Source: Heligmosomoides polygyrus polygyrus (Eukaryota; Nematoda; Chromadorea; Rhabditida; Heligmosomidae). Taken from it: DNA of 64,000 nucleotides. The stretch's first letter is position 1; each line of letters starts with the position of its first letter. The position numbers and the translations under genes were made by a program. This document shows positions 1 through 9,660 of the stretch, piece after piece. The stretch is taken from contig OX377202.1 of assembly GCA_947396885.1 (NCBI GenBank), positions 69,164,643 through 69,228,642 on the forward strand. Reading direction: 5' to 3'. The notes under the pieces were generated by a model. The model made no database searches. It saw nothing but the letters and a program-made list of their open reading frames with translations, and was not told where the DNA came from.

Positions 1-330
1 CTTAAACAAAGAAATTGCCGTATTCTTAATGAGTTTCTTCCGCTTTCCATTAACTGAGTATAACTCTGTAGAATTCGGTCGGTTTCGACCTGCAGAAGTC
101 GTGCACCACCGCCGTGACCTCATCGATTTCGGCGAAGTGCCTAACGCGATCCATTGACCGAAGCAGATGGCAGTCAAACGGCGCAATGTCCGTATGGTGG
201 TGGTTGCTGGTGTATGGTGGTTGCTTGATTTTAGTCCAGCTCAATTCCTAGCTTTTTGCCAGTGTTTGAAGTGCCGTAAGTGGTCGGCAGTTGCCCTGGT
301 GGATGAAACATTGGCTTGTATCGACTTCTT
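1..330 (-). pseudogene. mariner transposase, C-terminal fragment
   Basis: Read on the minus strand, the stretch from about 245 to 50 translates as a mariner transposase C-terminus. It has a degenerate form of the proline-rich run before the third catalytic aspartate (DIAPFDCHLLRSM, where mariners have PYSPD-APSD-HLFRSL). This is followed by an acidic helix and the family-typical SKPTEFYR motif. The catalytic D lies in the APFD segment. The first two catalytic aspartates are not recognisable upstream (above 330), and the left terminal repeat would lie outside the window. Known of the family: a DD34D cut-and-paste transposase acting on TA targets in the nucleus. The copy is broken and surely inactive. 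Frame and motif order support the call; subfamily is not assigned. Confidence 0.7.
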
Positions 331-2562
331 TCTCACTAATTTTTGCTGGAGCTAGTCGAGTTGTTGGCCCAAAGGAGCGACGAGGATGGTTTGACTACGT
401 GGAGCAGCTCCCGGTGCCCTGGATCACTACGCATCTACCAAACGCACAGCAGGACCCTATTTCGGTGGAGCTGCGGTTTTGACGTCAGAACCCCCAGCTC
501 GTTGCGTTTCGGCTATTGCTTTCCGGCTTTGCAGTTGCAGTGAAGCATCCCCTTTTCCCGGCAAGGGTTCGATCCAGGCCTCCTCGCTTGAACCGGTGCC
601 GGAACTCTCGGCAGTCGGAAGCACAGCGATTTCCTTGGGTTTCCGTCAACGCATGAGGCCCTGACGAAGGCGATTTGGGCGATCTTCCAATCTACTGCAG
701 CTGACGAGCGGTGATTCATTGAGAGTTGTAGAGATCAGCGGTCAGAAGTGTGGCTCAAGAAGAATTCGTCTTGATGGATTGGCACAGTAGTTGATCTTTC
801 CGGGAGTAGTTTGTCTTTGTTGTCCTTCTGGCGGAAAGGATCTGCTGATACCATCACCAATAATTTATTCGGTAAGGAGTGAACCTGCCGGTGAGTACCT
901 AAATGTGCCTGACCTCCGTCGCTGGATTGCTGCCGAGTTTGAACTAATTGAAGATGAAATCACACACTTTTTCACTTTGAGTGGTCATTGTTCTAGTGAA
1001 TAAAACTTTTCAAAAACGCAAGGAAAATTAACGATTTATACCTCAAAATGATCGATAGGAAACAAGCTTCCAAATATAATACTTCAGCGGGTTTACATTG
1101 AATTCTATAAAAAAACAGAAACTTTGCAAAATTTGTGATTCAACCTAATACTATAGTTGTTGATTAACAGGAAAGAGCAATAAGACTTTTTGTTTCCAGA
1201 GAGATGATGTGGTCCAGATACTCATCGTTGAAAAACTAGCACATAGTCCCGGCGCTCCCACTGGCTGCGCAACCGAGGTGCATCTCTTGGGCTATAATGC
1301 GAGTTGATGTTTGTTGCGTACACGTTTTTACACCACTGTTTCTGGTTTTTAAGAAAGCGTTAAGAAAAAACTAGCTGTAGTTTTGGACTCCGCTCACACG
1401 GCTCACGGAAACTGTTCTTTGCCGCCTGAGAGCTGTGGGGAAAGAGTCAACTGGATTCGATCAGTGGTCAGAGTCCAGTAGGTAGTATGTAGTCTCCCTG
1501 TGGAGTAGTGGCTCATGTACCCTCTATTAGTGCCTACAGGGACACCACAGATTACCTTATCGTCTTCGCAGTTACTCTCCCCTTCGTGTTGTGCAACATA
1601 GTATACATACATGCAGGCAAATTTCAAAGCCACGCATAGCCGTAGACTTACTCCATGAACTCCGCCTTCAATTATTGGTAATCTTCTTTACCCATTCTTT
1701 ATGTTCTCTGGGTACAAGACTTGCCTGATCCACATAGGGCTAAGGGGTGTCTTGCGCACATGTTCAAATTTTAAAGATGGAGCCATTTATTTATCTAGAA
1801 GGTATAGGGCTGATCTTATAGAACTTTATAGCACTTTTGTGATGTCATCGTAGGATTTCTCGGTTTTCACGCCGGTAGTCGTTGAAAGATGAGGCAACCA
1901 GGATTATGTTTCGATTGTGGCCTCGAACGATAAGTGCGAGTGCGACATCATTGAGAGCTGATGCTGTTGAGGGTCGTTAGCGATTCCGGGCTTGCATCCA
2001 CGATGAGGGCGATTTCCTTCCAGTTCCCAGCAGCGCTAGCCCGATCGCCCGCTCTCTTCATGCGTAGCGACCCGTTTCAGTTCGCTCACGTGCGTAATCG
2101 CCAGCCTCAGCACCTTGATTAAGTCTTCCTGATGCTGCGCCAGCGAACACGCTAACACAACCGCCCCCCCCCCCCCCTTTCTCGAAGTTATCGCAGCGCA
2201 CTGCGCAACAAAATCCGCGTCTCTCGTCGTAGGCGCCGTGCTTATTCTTGAATGTAGCACCAGTCCCAAGTCTGTTGGTAACATATTATTAGCATGGACT
2301 CAGTAAACTGGGCTGCACAATATGAAGCATTTTAGTAGACGCACAATTTGAGACCAAATGTGACACTCTCTCGGTGCATCTACTGCCTGAATTTCAAACT
2401 TCCGAGACTGATCAGAGAGGCCTTACCAATTTTTCCGATTTGTCAGTGGAGATGTCTTGGATCCAAATATAGAAACGAAAACTGCAGCGAGTCAGGTTGA
2501 ACACCTACTGAAAGGTAGAGTTCAGCGAGGCAAGCGTATAAGCAAAAGCAAGGATTGGCTCA
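331..2562. other. unassigned stretch
   Basis: No recognisable gene. Two short open frames are worth noting. The first is 791-1003 (+, 70 aa), whose second half has a coding-like run (NVPDLRRWIAAEFELIEDEI) and contains a GTGAGT donor-like site at 891. The second is 2036-2284 (-, 82 aa), with a helical, lysine- and glutamate-rich tail. Neither matches a family I know. A 14-base C run lies at 2164-2177 inside the second frame, which argues against its being coding. Confidence 0.5.
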
Positions 2563-2619
2563 CTGATGTGTTCGCGTGCAAGTGGTTAGTAGCCTAGACT
2601 CATGTTCGCACGTTCGAAG
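2563..2619 (+). other. tRNA-like relic cut by the hAT insertion
   Basis: If the hAT at 2620-4053 and one copy of its 8-bp duplication are removed, the flanks join into a tRNA-like string. There is an A-box-like AGTGGTTAGTAGCC at about 2580-2594, and a B-box-like GGTTCGATGTT where the 2619 and 4062 flanks meet. Both resemble Asp/Glu/Gly-type tRNAs or a SINE head derived from one. No acceptor stem pairing was established, so this is a tRNA-derived repeat at best, not a working tRNA. Confidence 0.3.
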
Positions 2620-4053
2620 CAAGGGTGTACATTTAAAGGTTAACGATTTAACGAATTTATCGAATTAACGACATTTTTCGTTAAATATTGGCTTAACGAC
2701 TTGACGGAAATTTTTAGAAATTTAACGGAATTTTCAACGGGCTTTTTCTCAGTAAGTTTATCACATTTACCCTTAGCATTCTCTAATCTTGTGGGTCTCA
2801 TCCCCAATTAGGACTGCTCCTGAAAAAAATTGGGAAATCAGCAAGAATATTTTAATGTTTTCATGAATTTGTTTTGAATTTTTGAAAATAATGCATTTTG
2901 GGAGCGCGTGTGGCGCAGTTGGAGGAGCTGCCGACTGTCGCGGGCACCCTATGCCACGTTTCTGGTCCTTTTTTCGGGATTACCCGCCCAGGCCTACCAA
3001 GACTTTCACTTATCTGGGGTTGGTGAATTGGTACCAGAATTGTTTGGGAAGGATAGAGCGCTGACTTCTTCATCGACTGGCCACCACAAGTGATTAGTTG
3101 GCCAAAAAAGCATGCAAATCGTCTCCACGATATCCCATAGAGATATAAGGCGTGGCGCATCCCAAAAAAGACTGAGTAACACCGTTCTCTCTATCTTTAT
3201 CATTTAATGCATTTTGGAACTAGGAATTTTTACGCCGAACTGCCAAGCACGTCAACGAATCCACAAAGATACTGATCTAATCTCCTCGTAAGATATGCCT
3301 ATCCTCACGGCGTGGCGCTGCTTATGCCAGAATACGCCCGCCATCTGGAAGAGTCGAAACGGAGAGAATGTTTTCGGCCGCTGGATGTATTATAACGATT
3401 TTAGAAAAACGCTAATAACAAATATTAGGTTCCCTGAACGTTGACACGTTGACGACGTGTCACACCTTTTCGGCAGCGTGGGACCGTGCGACACTCGTGT
3501 CATGGTCCCGAAGTTGCAAAAAAACAGAATTGTTCCTACGCACCAGGCACTGGAAAATCGTGCGTTCGACAACAATTTAACATTTCATTGATAGGCTTTT
3601 AATTGTATTTTTATTACTTATTTCTACACTTAATGGGCTGGTGCCCCATCGAGGTTGGTTGATTGACATGCTCATAAAACAGTCAGACAAAAGAACTAGG
3701 AAAGGGGGAACTCCGGGTACCTGCCTGATCGCACATGTTAAGATACCGTGACGCTGATCATCTTGAATGATAATCCCAAACCTGTTCTTACTCTACACCC
3801 TGTAGATAATCTGTTGCTGGAAAATTTATTTTTCTGTGTTTGTTGATGTTGGATTGTTATTTTACATTGCAGTGTTGCACTCGATTCCATGAATTTTAGC
3901 TGTTGATCTCTTGAAGTTGAAACTTATAAGGTTTTCCTTGATTTTTCTCACTTGAAATAATGGTTTGCAGATAATTGTAATTTTTAACGAAAATTTCCCG
4001 TTAAAAAATTTTCGTTAAAAAAATTTAACGCACAGAATTTTGTGGCATCCCTG
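2620..4053 (+). mobile_element. hAT transposon copy A (degenerate)
   Basis: The element begins CAAGGGTGTACA and ends TGTGGCATCCCTG, imperfect inverse ends of the hAT type. It is flanked on both sides by the same 8 bp, GTTCGAAG (2612-2619 and 4054-4061), which is the hallmark length for hAT. Both ends are crowded with TTAACG/GTTAAA motifs, probably transposase-binding subterminal repeats (inference). Around 3360-3420 the plus strand keeps a trace of the hAT C-terminal dimerisation domain. The better-preserved version is in copy B at 49902-51360, to which this copy aligns end to end. It contains a SINE (2902-3205) and an internal hairpin segment (about 3455-3580). No intact transposase remains. 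Confidence 0.85.
2902..3205 (+). repeat. tRNA-derived SINE inside hAT copy A
   Basis: About 300 bp starting GGAGCGCGTGTGGCGCAGTT (A-box-like) and ending in a pyrimidine-rich CTCTATCTTTATC tail. It is bounded by the 12-bp duplication AATGCATTTTGG (2890-2901 and 3206-3217). It belongs to the same family as the copies at 14312, 50772, 54402 and 55349. The B-box region is altered here (CTGGTCC...CGGGATTACCC). Confidence 0.8.
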
Positions 4054-4061
4054 GTTCGAAG

Positions 4062-5282
4062 GTTCGATGTTTTTCAAGATTTTCCACGTTATGGTCGACC
4101 GAGTGTCACACCATTGGCAAGCGATATGCAGGAAAGATGCACAACAAACAAGTCAAATGTTCATGTTTATGTTATTATGTTGCAAAGGCAAACGCGGGAA
4201 CCATGTAGATGAATGCAAACAAACGAGCAACGAACATCAGAAGCACCACGATTAGACAGGAACTGGGGGTACTCGACCTGCGATCGATGGCTGGAGTCCG
4301 CCAACAACACAATTGAGGGCTAACTGCTCTGTGCGTAAAGAACGAAGCACGAACTGTTGTTCTAGGACAAGGCATTCATTATACTGCCCTAGCTCAGGAA
4401 GGCATCAAACTATATAACTTCATGATCACACCCACTCTAGGTTGGTGCAGAAGTTTCTGAACGAAACACTCATCAAATCTTTTGCGCCGTGATACAGGGG
4501 ATGGAAGACCCAAACATCTATTTTTTAACTCTGCGTCGTATGCCTCGTCAAACTTTCATCTCCGCTTCCTGCATCGAAACTGTCCGCAGCAAATTGTGCT
4601 TCCTCCTTCGTATTCACCACCCTGGAAATCAAAACACAAGATATGTTCCACTGAAAAGCCGGGTGTCGGTTGGTAATATCCCTTGATGAGGACAAACATC
4701 GGATAAGGTTTGAGATAGCAAGAGAACATGCCGCGCTTATGCTGTTCCGGGGATCTTCGGAAACAAACGTTTAATTACAATGTTCTTAGCAGCTATTCTG
4801 TTTCTTCTACTATCTATTTTACTAATGTTCCTATTCTTTTCTGTATTCTTTCTCGCTATTTTTGCAGTGTTATGAGACCTCTCGAGTGCATCTAATATAA
4901 TAAATAAGTAAATAGACAGATAAACACATAAACTCTCCTCGATGAAACTTGTTTTCCGTGATAGAAATCTGTCCCACCTGGAGGTGTTGCACTGTGATGG
5001 CTTCACGCCCATTGTAACTTACGTTGCCTATAACACCAACAAATAAGCAAGCAAGTAGGAACCGGCTAGCAAGAGAACTGAGGAAACGTCTTTGTAATAA
5101 GCAACCGCTCTATACTTAAACTAAAATGAAACTAAATATAATACTTACACTGTTTTCTATAATGAAATGTCATATTTATTTAGAGACGAAATCTTACGGA
5201 GCATTGCTTGAAGGGGAAAAGGTCGAAGTTTTGCTACGTGTAACGAGTGAATATGGTGTTGCTCGTTAAACATCGCAAACCT
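4062..5282. other. unassigned, with a LINE-like 3' tail near 4850-4925
   Basis: No gene recognised. The 91-aa minus frame at 4737-5012 is explained by an AT-rich run of AATAAATAAGTAAATAG type units at about 4895-4925. That run is preceded on the plus strand by a unique segment and resembles the 3' tail of a LINE, like the (AATA)n tail at 60486-60520. The call of a LINE end here is inference. Confidence 0.35.
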
Positions 5283-5457
5283 TCGGATTTTCCGCCTAGG
5301 CCAACCAAGCCTTCCATCCCTCTGGTTCGGTGAATTGGTACCAGACTTGTCTAGGATGGATAGACCACTGAGCTGTTCACTGGCCGGCTAGTGCAATTCA
5401 CTGTAGGCCAAATACGCACCCAAATTGCCTACACAAGATCACGTAGAAGTAGGCAGG
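5283..5457 (+). repeat. 5'-truncated copy of the tRNA-derived SINE
   Basis: It starts at the CCGCCTAGGCCAACCAAGCC segment and runs through the conserved GAATTGGTACCAGACTTG block to the CACGTAGAAGTAG block. The tRNA-like head and the tail are missing. It aligns with the bodies of the full copies at 54402-54695 and 2902-3205. Confidence 0.75.
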
Positions 5458-5646
5458 CTGGCTGCGTGCCTGAGCAGCTTGTGGGACCGTGACATGTCAC
5501 GATTGGCCAATCGTCCACACATCCATCATCATTATTATTCAAATATTATCACGAGCGTGCGTATGTGGGTTTTTGTCCCTAATATAACATCAGTCCAGAA
5601 TAGTTTGTCTAATGGAACTGTAAGGGTATATTCAGACAGTCTGTAG

Positions 5647-5873
5647 AACAGTTTACACAGCGCTAGTTTAAACTCGAACTCTTATGAGTCATCATGGATG
5701 TTCGAGTACACAAGGCGACGGTCTATGCGAGGCGATTTTCGGGATGATAAGTTTGACCATGAGAAGTTCCGGTGTCCCCCGTTCAATAGAGGCCCAAATC
5801 CGTGGAGGTCACCGAAAAATCGTGATCAGTGGCTACAACGCGGCGGAGGCTGCCGCAGTCGCGACGGCCACTC
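5647..5873 (+). CDS. possible single exon of a host gene (arginine-rich protein)
   Basis: An uninterrupted frame runs from 5647 (just after a TAG) to 5873, where it meets a consensus donor, GTAAGT (5874-5879). An acceptor-like TTTACACAG ends at 5660. From the ATG at 5698 it encodes about 59 residues, rich in Arg, Asp, Pro and Trp. Its parts read MFEYTRRRSMRGDF, RDDKFDHEKFRCPPF and NRGPNPWRSPKNRDQW, then a Gly/Arg/Ser tail. The composition looks like a real charged, RNA-binding-type low-complexity protein rather than random translation, but I do not recognise it and no second exon was found. A competing frame (5684-6028, 114 aa, +1) overlaps it. It could equally be a remnant of a mobile element. 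The start codon is uncertain because the frame is open upstream. Confidence 0.3.
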
Positions 5874-5879
5874 GTAAGT

Positions 5880-6954
5880 TCGATCCTCCTCCTGCCAAAA
5901 ACTCATTTTTGGCGATGAGGCGAGATTTTTCTGTGCATCAATTCCATGGATGCACTGGGCGTAATGCATTCTGTGCATTTTTGAGGTGCTCCCTAAGGCC
6001 CGATGACTCCATGAGCTTCGAAACGTAACAGGAGCAGATTGTAGTCCTTATATAACTGATATATGATAACCTGCAAGCACTTTGCGAGCATGCGCGCTGC
6101 ATCTCCTTCTGGTATTGTAGCCTATCATTAGTCAATAATTCTCCTGGCCTTAGTAGAGGATCCAGCAAGGAGCGTAACTGGAAAACACTCCCGGAGAGCT
6201 GTTAATCAGGAAACGTGTCTCACCGTCAATCTCTCAATGAGCAGCCCTCACGGATTAACTCCGGATGGCCCCTTCGTAATCATAGTTTGCTCTTCGCAAC
6301 AACTTTTTCTGAACTTACGTATTTTATTGTCTTTCTTTTCTTTTCTTTTATTTCGCTCAGCCATGTTTAGATGCTGGACAGCGACTTTTACTGAGATTTA
6401 AATGACGCAATAAAATGGCGTCTATAAGGAAAGCAATGAACAATTGCACAGCGAAGAAACGCAGCTGAACAACATTACTTAAAGCAGCTCATTATCGGGC
6501 GTGTTAGCGTCATCCCACTTGCTACAGCCTCAGTCTAGTTCTTTTTTGTATTCAAGCAGCGCCAGGTGGAGATAGGCAGATCTTATCAGGGACCTGACCA
6601 TATTTTAGTGGAGACGTTGACGTGCTCGGCGTTTCGGCGAAGAACTTTTCTAGCTCCTGAACGCACTGTCCCCAAATATCCAGTTTTACAAGTGCTCCGT
6701 CACGCCTATCGGCGTGCCTCGCACTTGCGCGCTTCGCGCGATGTTGCAGTATCTCTAAGCTAAGGACAATGACATCAAGCTAGCTGGTCTACTTGTACAG
6801 GTTTTTCCCTACCTAGGAGTAGAAAAGGCTCTCAGTACGTGCAGTATATAGTAAGATAGGGCGATCTATTGGTTCCACGCTACTGGTTCTCCTTAGTGAA
6901 ACGTTCCCCCATTACTGGTACTGGTTCCCCTCAATGATCCCCCTTAGCTGACGA
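5880..6954. other. unassigned stretch
   Basis: No gene recognised. It contains a TTTATTTCGCTCAG acceptor-like site at about 6347-6360, a pyrimidine run of CTTTT units near 6330, and no open frame above about 76 codons. It would be the place to look for a downstream partner of the 5647-5873 exon; I saw none. Confidence 0.4.
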
Positions 6955-7110
6955 CGTCTTCGGCACGTCTTCTGAATCCCCAGGCATATTGGACGATGCC
7001 TTCGACACGTCCACCTGAATCCCCAAACACGTTGAGCGACGTCTTTGAAACGTCATGCGACGTACTGCGCACGTCTTCTGAATCCCCTGGCACGAAGAAG
7101 ACGCTCGGGT
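6955..7110 (+). repeat. diverged 42-bp monomers related to the 155-bp array
   Basis: About three and a half degenerate copies of a GGCACGTCTTCTGAATCCCC-type unit alternating with a ...GACGATGCCTTC-type half. The same monomer forms the backbone of the much cleaner array at 9661-10280 (GGCACGTCTACTGACTCGCC). This copy is far more diverged, so it is presumably an older outpost of the same satellite. Confidence 0.6.
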
Positions 7111-7203
7111 ATTTTCTGCTTTTTGCTCCCCATAATTTGATCAGTATCAATTGACGGCGATCGAAGTTCTGAAAACGAACTTCGACCTCGCCAACACTCC
7201 CAA

Positions 7204-7362
7204 AAACTTCGCCCACACTTCCCCTAGGAGGGGGGGGGGTGGATTAATTAGCGTGCTGATCACGAATCTAACATCCTTCTTTAAAATTTCAGACGATTAT
7301 GGTAGGGTACGGTAGGTAACGGTGACAAAGGCTGTCGATGTCATCATCACCGATTCTCCCCA
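7204..7362 (+). repeat. direct repeat DR, copy 1
   Basis: About 158 bp starting AAACTTCGCCCACACTTC, passing through a G run (7230-7239) and GGTAGGGTACGGTAGGTAAC, and ending near CCGATTCTCCCC. It recurs almost unchanged at 8375-8533, 1171 bp downstream, with the 315-bp array in between. Confidence 0.85.
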
Positions 7363-7470
7363 GTGCTAAGGGGGCTATTTGGGGTGATAAACACGAATCC
7401 TGCAGCAATTTCTCGTATTACGCTGCAGCACGGTAGCTACTGATCAGGATCGCCATAGCATATTGGACGA

Positions 7471-8260
7471 CAAACTCCTCGAGATAGAAACAGAATCCGT
7501 CGAAGACGCCAGGAGACGCGAGCCTAACATCAGAAACGATCAAAAACAAAAGAAGACACTCACGCTCGAACTTCTAACCATTTCACTCGGATTTTCTCAA
7601 CAGTTTGATTTCTTCGGAGCGATTTCGCTGATAAAATGACTCAGCCTCTGACTGAAACGAATCATCGAGCCGTTGTCTCACCCCCCCCCCCTTCATCAGC
7701 GATATCACGATGCCTCCTTCCGCTGTTCACCGGATCGCAGCGTAATCAATGAGGCTAATCAAAAGCGAAACACCCAAAAAGCAACTCAAACTCCTCGAAA
7801 TAGAAAATGAATCCGTCGAAGACGTCAGAAGACGCGAGCCGAACATCAGAAACGATCAAAAACAACAGAAGACACTCACGCTCGAACTTCTAACCATTTC
7901 ACCCGTACTTTTTCAACAGTTTGATTTCTTCGGAGCGATTTCGTTGATAAAATGACTCAGCCTCTGACTGAAACGAATCATCGAGCCGTTGTCTCACCCC
8001 CACCCCTTCATCAGCGATATCAGGATGCCTCCTTCAACTGTTCAACGGATCGCAGCGTAATCAATGAGGCTAATCAAAAGCGAAACACCCAAAAAGCAAG
8101 TCAAACTCCTCGAAATAGAAAATGAATCCGTCGAAGACGTCAGAGAGCGCCACCGCGCTTTGATTAGGAGAAAATGAATCCGTCGGCAAAGTCAGAGAGC
8201 GCCACTGCGCTTCGATTAGGTCCCGCCTAGATTCAAAACACCCGCGTAGTTTTAAATTCA
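7471..8260 (+). repeat. 315-bp tandem repeat, two copies plus a partial third
   Basis: The string CAAACTCCTCGA recurs at 7471, 7787 and 8102, giving a period of 315-316 bp. Units 1 and 2 are nearly identical throughout (for example GAACTTCTAACCATTTCAC and CGAATCATCGAGCCGTTG in both), apart from the length of a C run (11 at 7681). Unit 3 leaves the consensus after about 50 bp and switches to two copies of a shorter AGAGCGCCACYGCGCTTYGATTAGG motif (about 8143-8221). Short frames here (such as 7749-7955) come from the repeat. Confidence 0.85.
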
Positions 8261-8374
8261 AAACGTCAAGTCAATAATTCTTGAGAAAAAGCACTGAAGG
8301 GAAGTAGAGTGCAGTGTCTGCACCCTCCTGCTTAGAGATCGCTCACTCCAGAGGTAGAGTAGAGCTACGAAAAA

Positions 8375-8533
8375 AAACTTCGCCCACACTTCGCCTAGGG
8401 GGGGGGGGGTGGTTAATTAGCGTGCTGATCACGAATCTAACATCCTTCTTTGAAATTTCAGCCGATTATGGTAGGGTACGGTAGGTAACGGTGACTAAGG
8501 CGGTCGATGTCATCGTCACCGATTTTCCCCTCA
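8375..8533 (+). repeat. direct repeat DR, copy 2
   Basis: Second copy of the segment at 7204-7362, with a longer G run (8398-8409) and a handful of substitutions. The pair brackets the 315-bp array. Confidence 0.85.
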
Positions 8534-8569
8534 CACTTCCCTCGCACTCCTCCAACACCGGATAGAGGC

Positions 8570-8723
8570 GTATCGTTACTGGACCCCTCCTGGACAGACA
8601 GGACAAACACGTCGCCCTGGACTGACACGGCATCCCGTACAGACTGACAGAAGTTACACTCCCCTTAGCGGCTTATTATATAGAAGGAAGAAGGATGATG
8701 ATGACCTCCACCACCTACACGCC
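8570..8723 (+). repeat. diverged relative of the 10.3-kb array and its flank
   Basis: It holds CTGGACAGACAGGACAAACACG and a CCCGTACAGAC unit, like the 18-bp array at 10318-10434. The 24-bp sequence TTAGCGGCTTATTATATAG... follows at 8665-8688. Exactly the same 24 bp follow the 18-bp array at 10433-10456. The order is conserved, so this is a duplicated module, not chance. Confidence 0.75.
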
Positions 8724-9617
8724 TTAAATTTCACACCGCTTGAATGGCATCCACAAAAGATCGATAATATCGACAGATATCGATTGATCAACTTCAGATT
8801 CGTGTTCAGCGACCTCGATTACCCCCAAGGCTAAAGTTTCGGACCGCTTGGACGAAATACACGAAAAATCGATATTATCGATCGATATCGATTGATCAAC
8901 TTCAGATTCGTGTTCAGCGACCTCGATTACCCCCAAGGCTAAAGTTTCGGACCGCTTGGACGAAATACACGAAAAATCGATATTATCGATCGATATCGAT
9001 TGATCAACTTCAGATTCGTGTTCAGCGACCACGATTACCCCCAAGGCTAAAGTTTCGGACCGCTTGAACGAAATACACGAAAAATCGATATTATCGATCG
9101 ATATCGATTGATCAACTTCAGATTCGTGTTCAGCGACCCCGATTACCCCCAAGGCTAAAGTTTCGGACCGCTTGAACGAAATACACGAAAAATCGATATT
9201 ATCGATCGATATCGATTGATCAACTTCAGATTCGTGTTCAGCGACCTCGATTACCCCCAAGGCTAAAGTTTCGGACCGCTTGAACGAAATACACGAAAAA
9301 TCGATATTATCGATCGATATCGATTGATCAACTTCAGATTCGTGTTCAGCGACCCCGATTACCCCCAAGGCTAAAGTTTCGGACCGCTTGAACGAAATAC
9401 ACGAAAAATCGATATTATCGATCGATATCGATTGATCAACTTCAGATTCGTGTTCAGCGACCTCGATTACCCCCAAGGCTAAAGTTTCGGACCGCTTGAA
9501 CGAAATACACGAAAAATCGATATTATCGATCGATATCGATTGATCAACTTCAGATTCGTGTTCAGCGACCTCGATTACCCCCAAGGCTAAAGTTTCGGAC
9601 CGCTTGGACGAAATACA
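8724..9617 (-). repeat. 108-bp satellite array, about 8 copies, open in one frame
   Basis: The TTCAGATTCGTGTTCAGCGA segment recurs at 8793, 8901, 9009, 9117, 9225, 9333, 9441 and 9549, exactly 108 bp apart. Because 108 is 36 codons, the minus strand stays open for 286 codons (8724-9584) as a 36-residue repeat containing EHESEVDQSISIDNIDFSCI. I do not annotate it as a gene. The sites that differ between units (a Glu/Gly/Val position and a Phe/Ser position) all change the amino acid, there is no non-repeat domain, and the first unit is degenerate. Each unit carries the self-complementary strings TATCGATCGATA and ATCGATATCGAT. If translated, it would be an acidic repeat protein of unknown role. 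Confidence 0.9.
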
Positions 9618-9634
9618 CCCCCCCCCCCCCCCCC
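9618..9634 (+). repeat. 17-base C run at the junction of two satellites
   Basis: A homopolymer of 17 C sits exactly where the 108-bp array stops (9617) and is followed by a short CT-rich stretch before the 155-bp array. It is a likely G-quadruplex or slippage site (inference). Confidence 0.9.
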
Positions 9635-9660
9635 TACACCCCCCCTCTCTCTACTCCAAC

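Noticed and set aside
8724..9584. 286-codon open frame as a repetitive-protein gene
   Set aside because: The frame exists because the unit is 36 codons long. Variable sites all change residues, there is no start context or unique domain, and the first unit is decayed.
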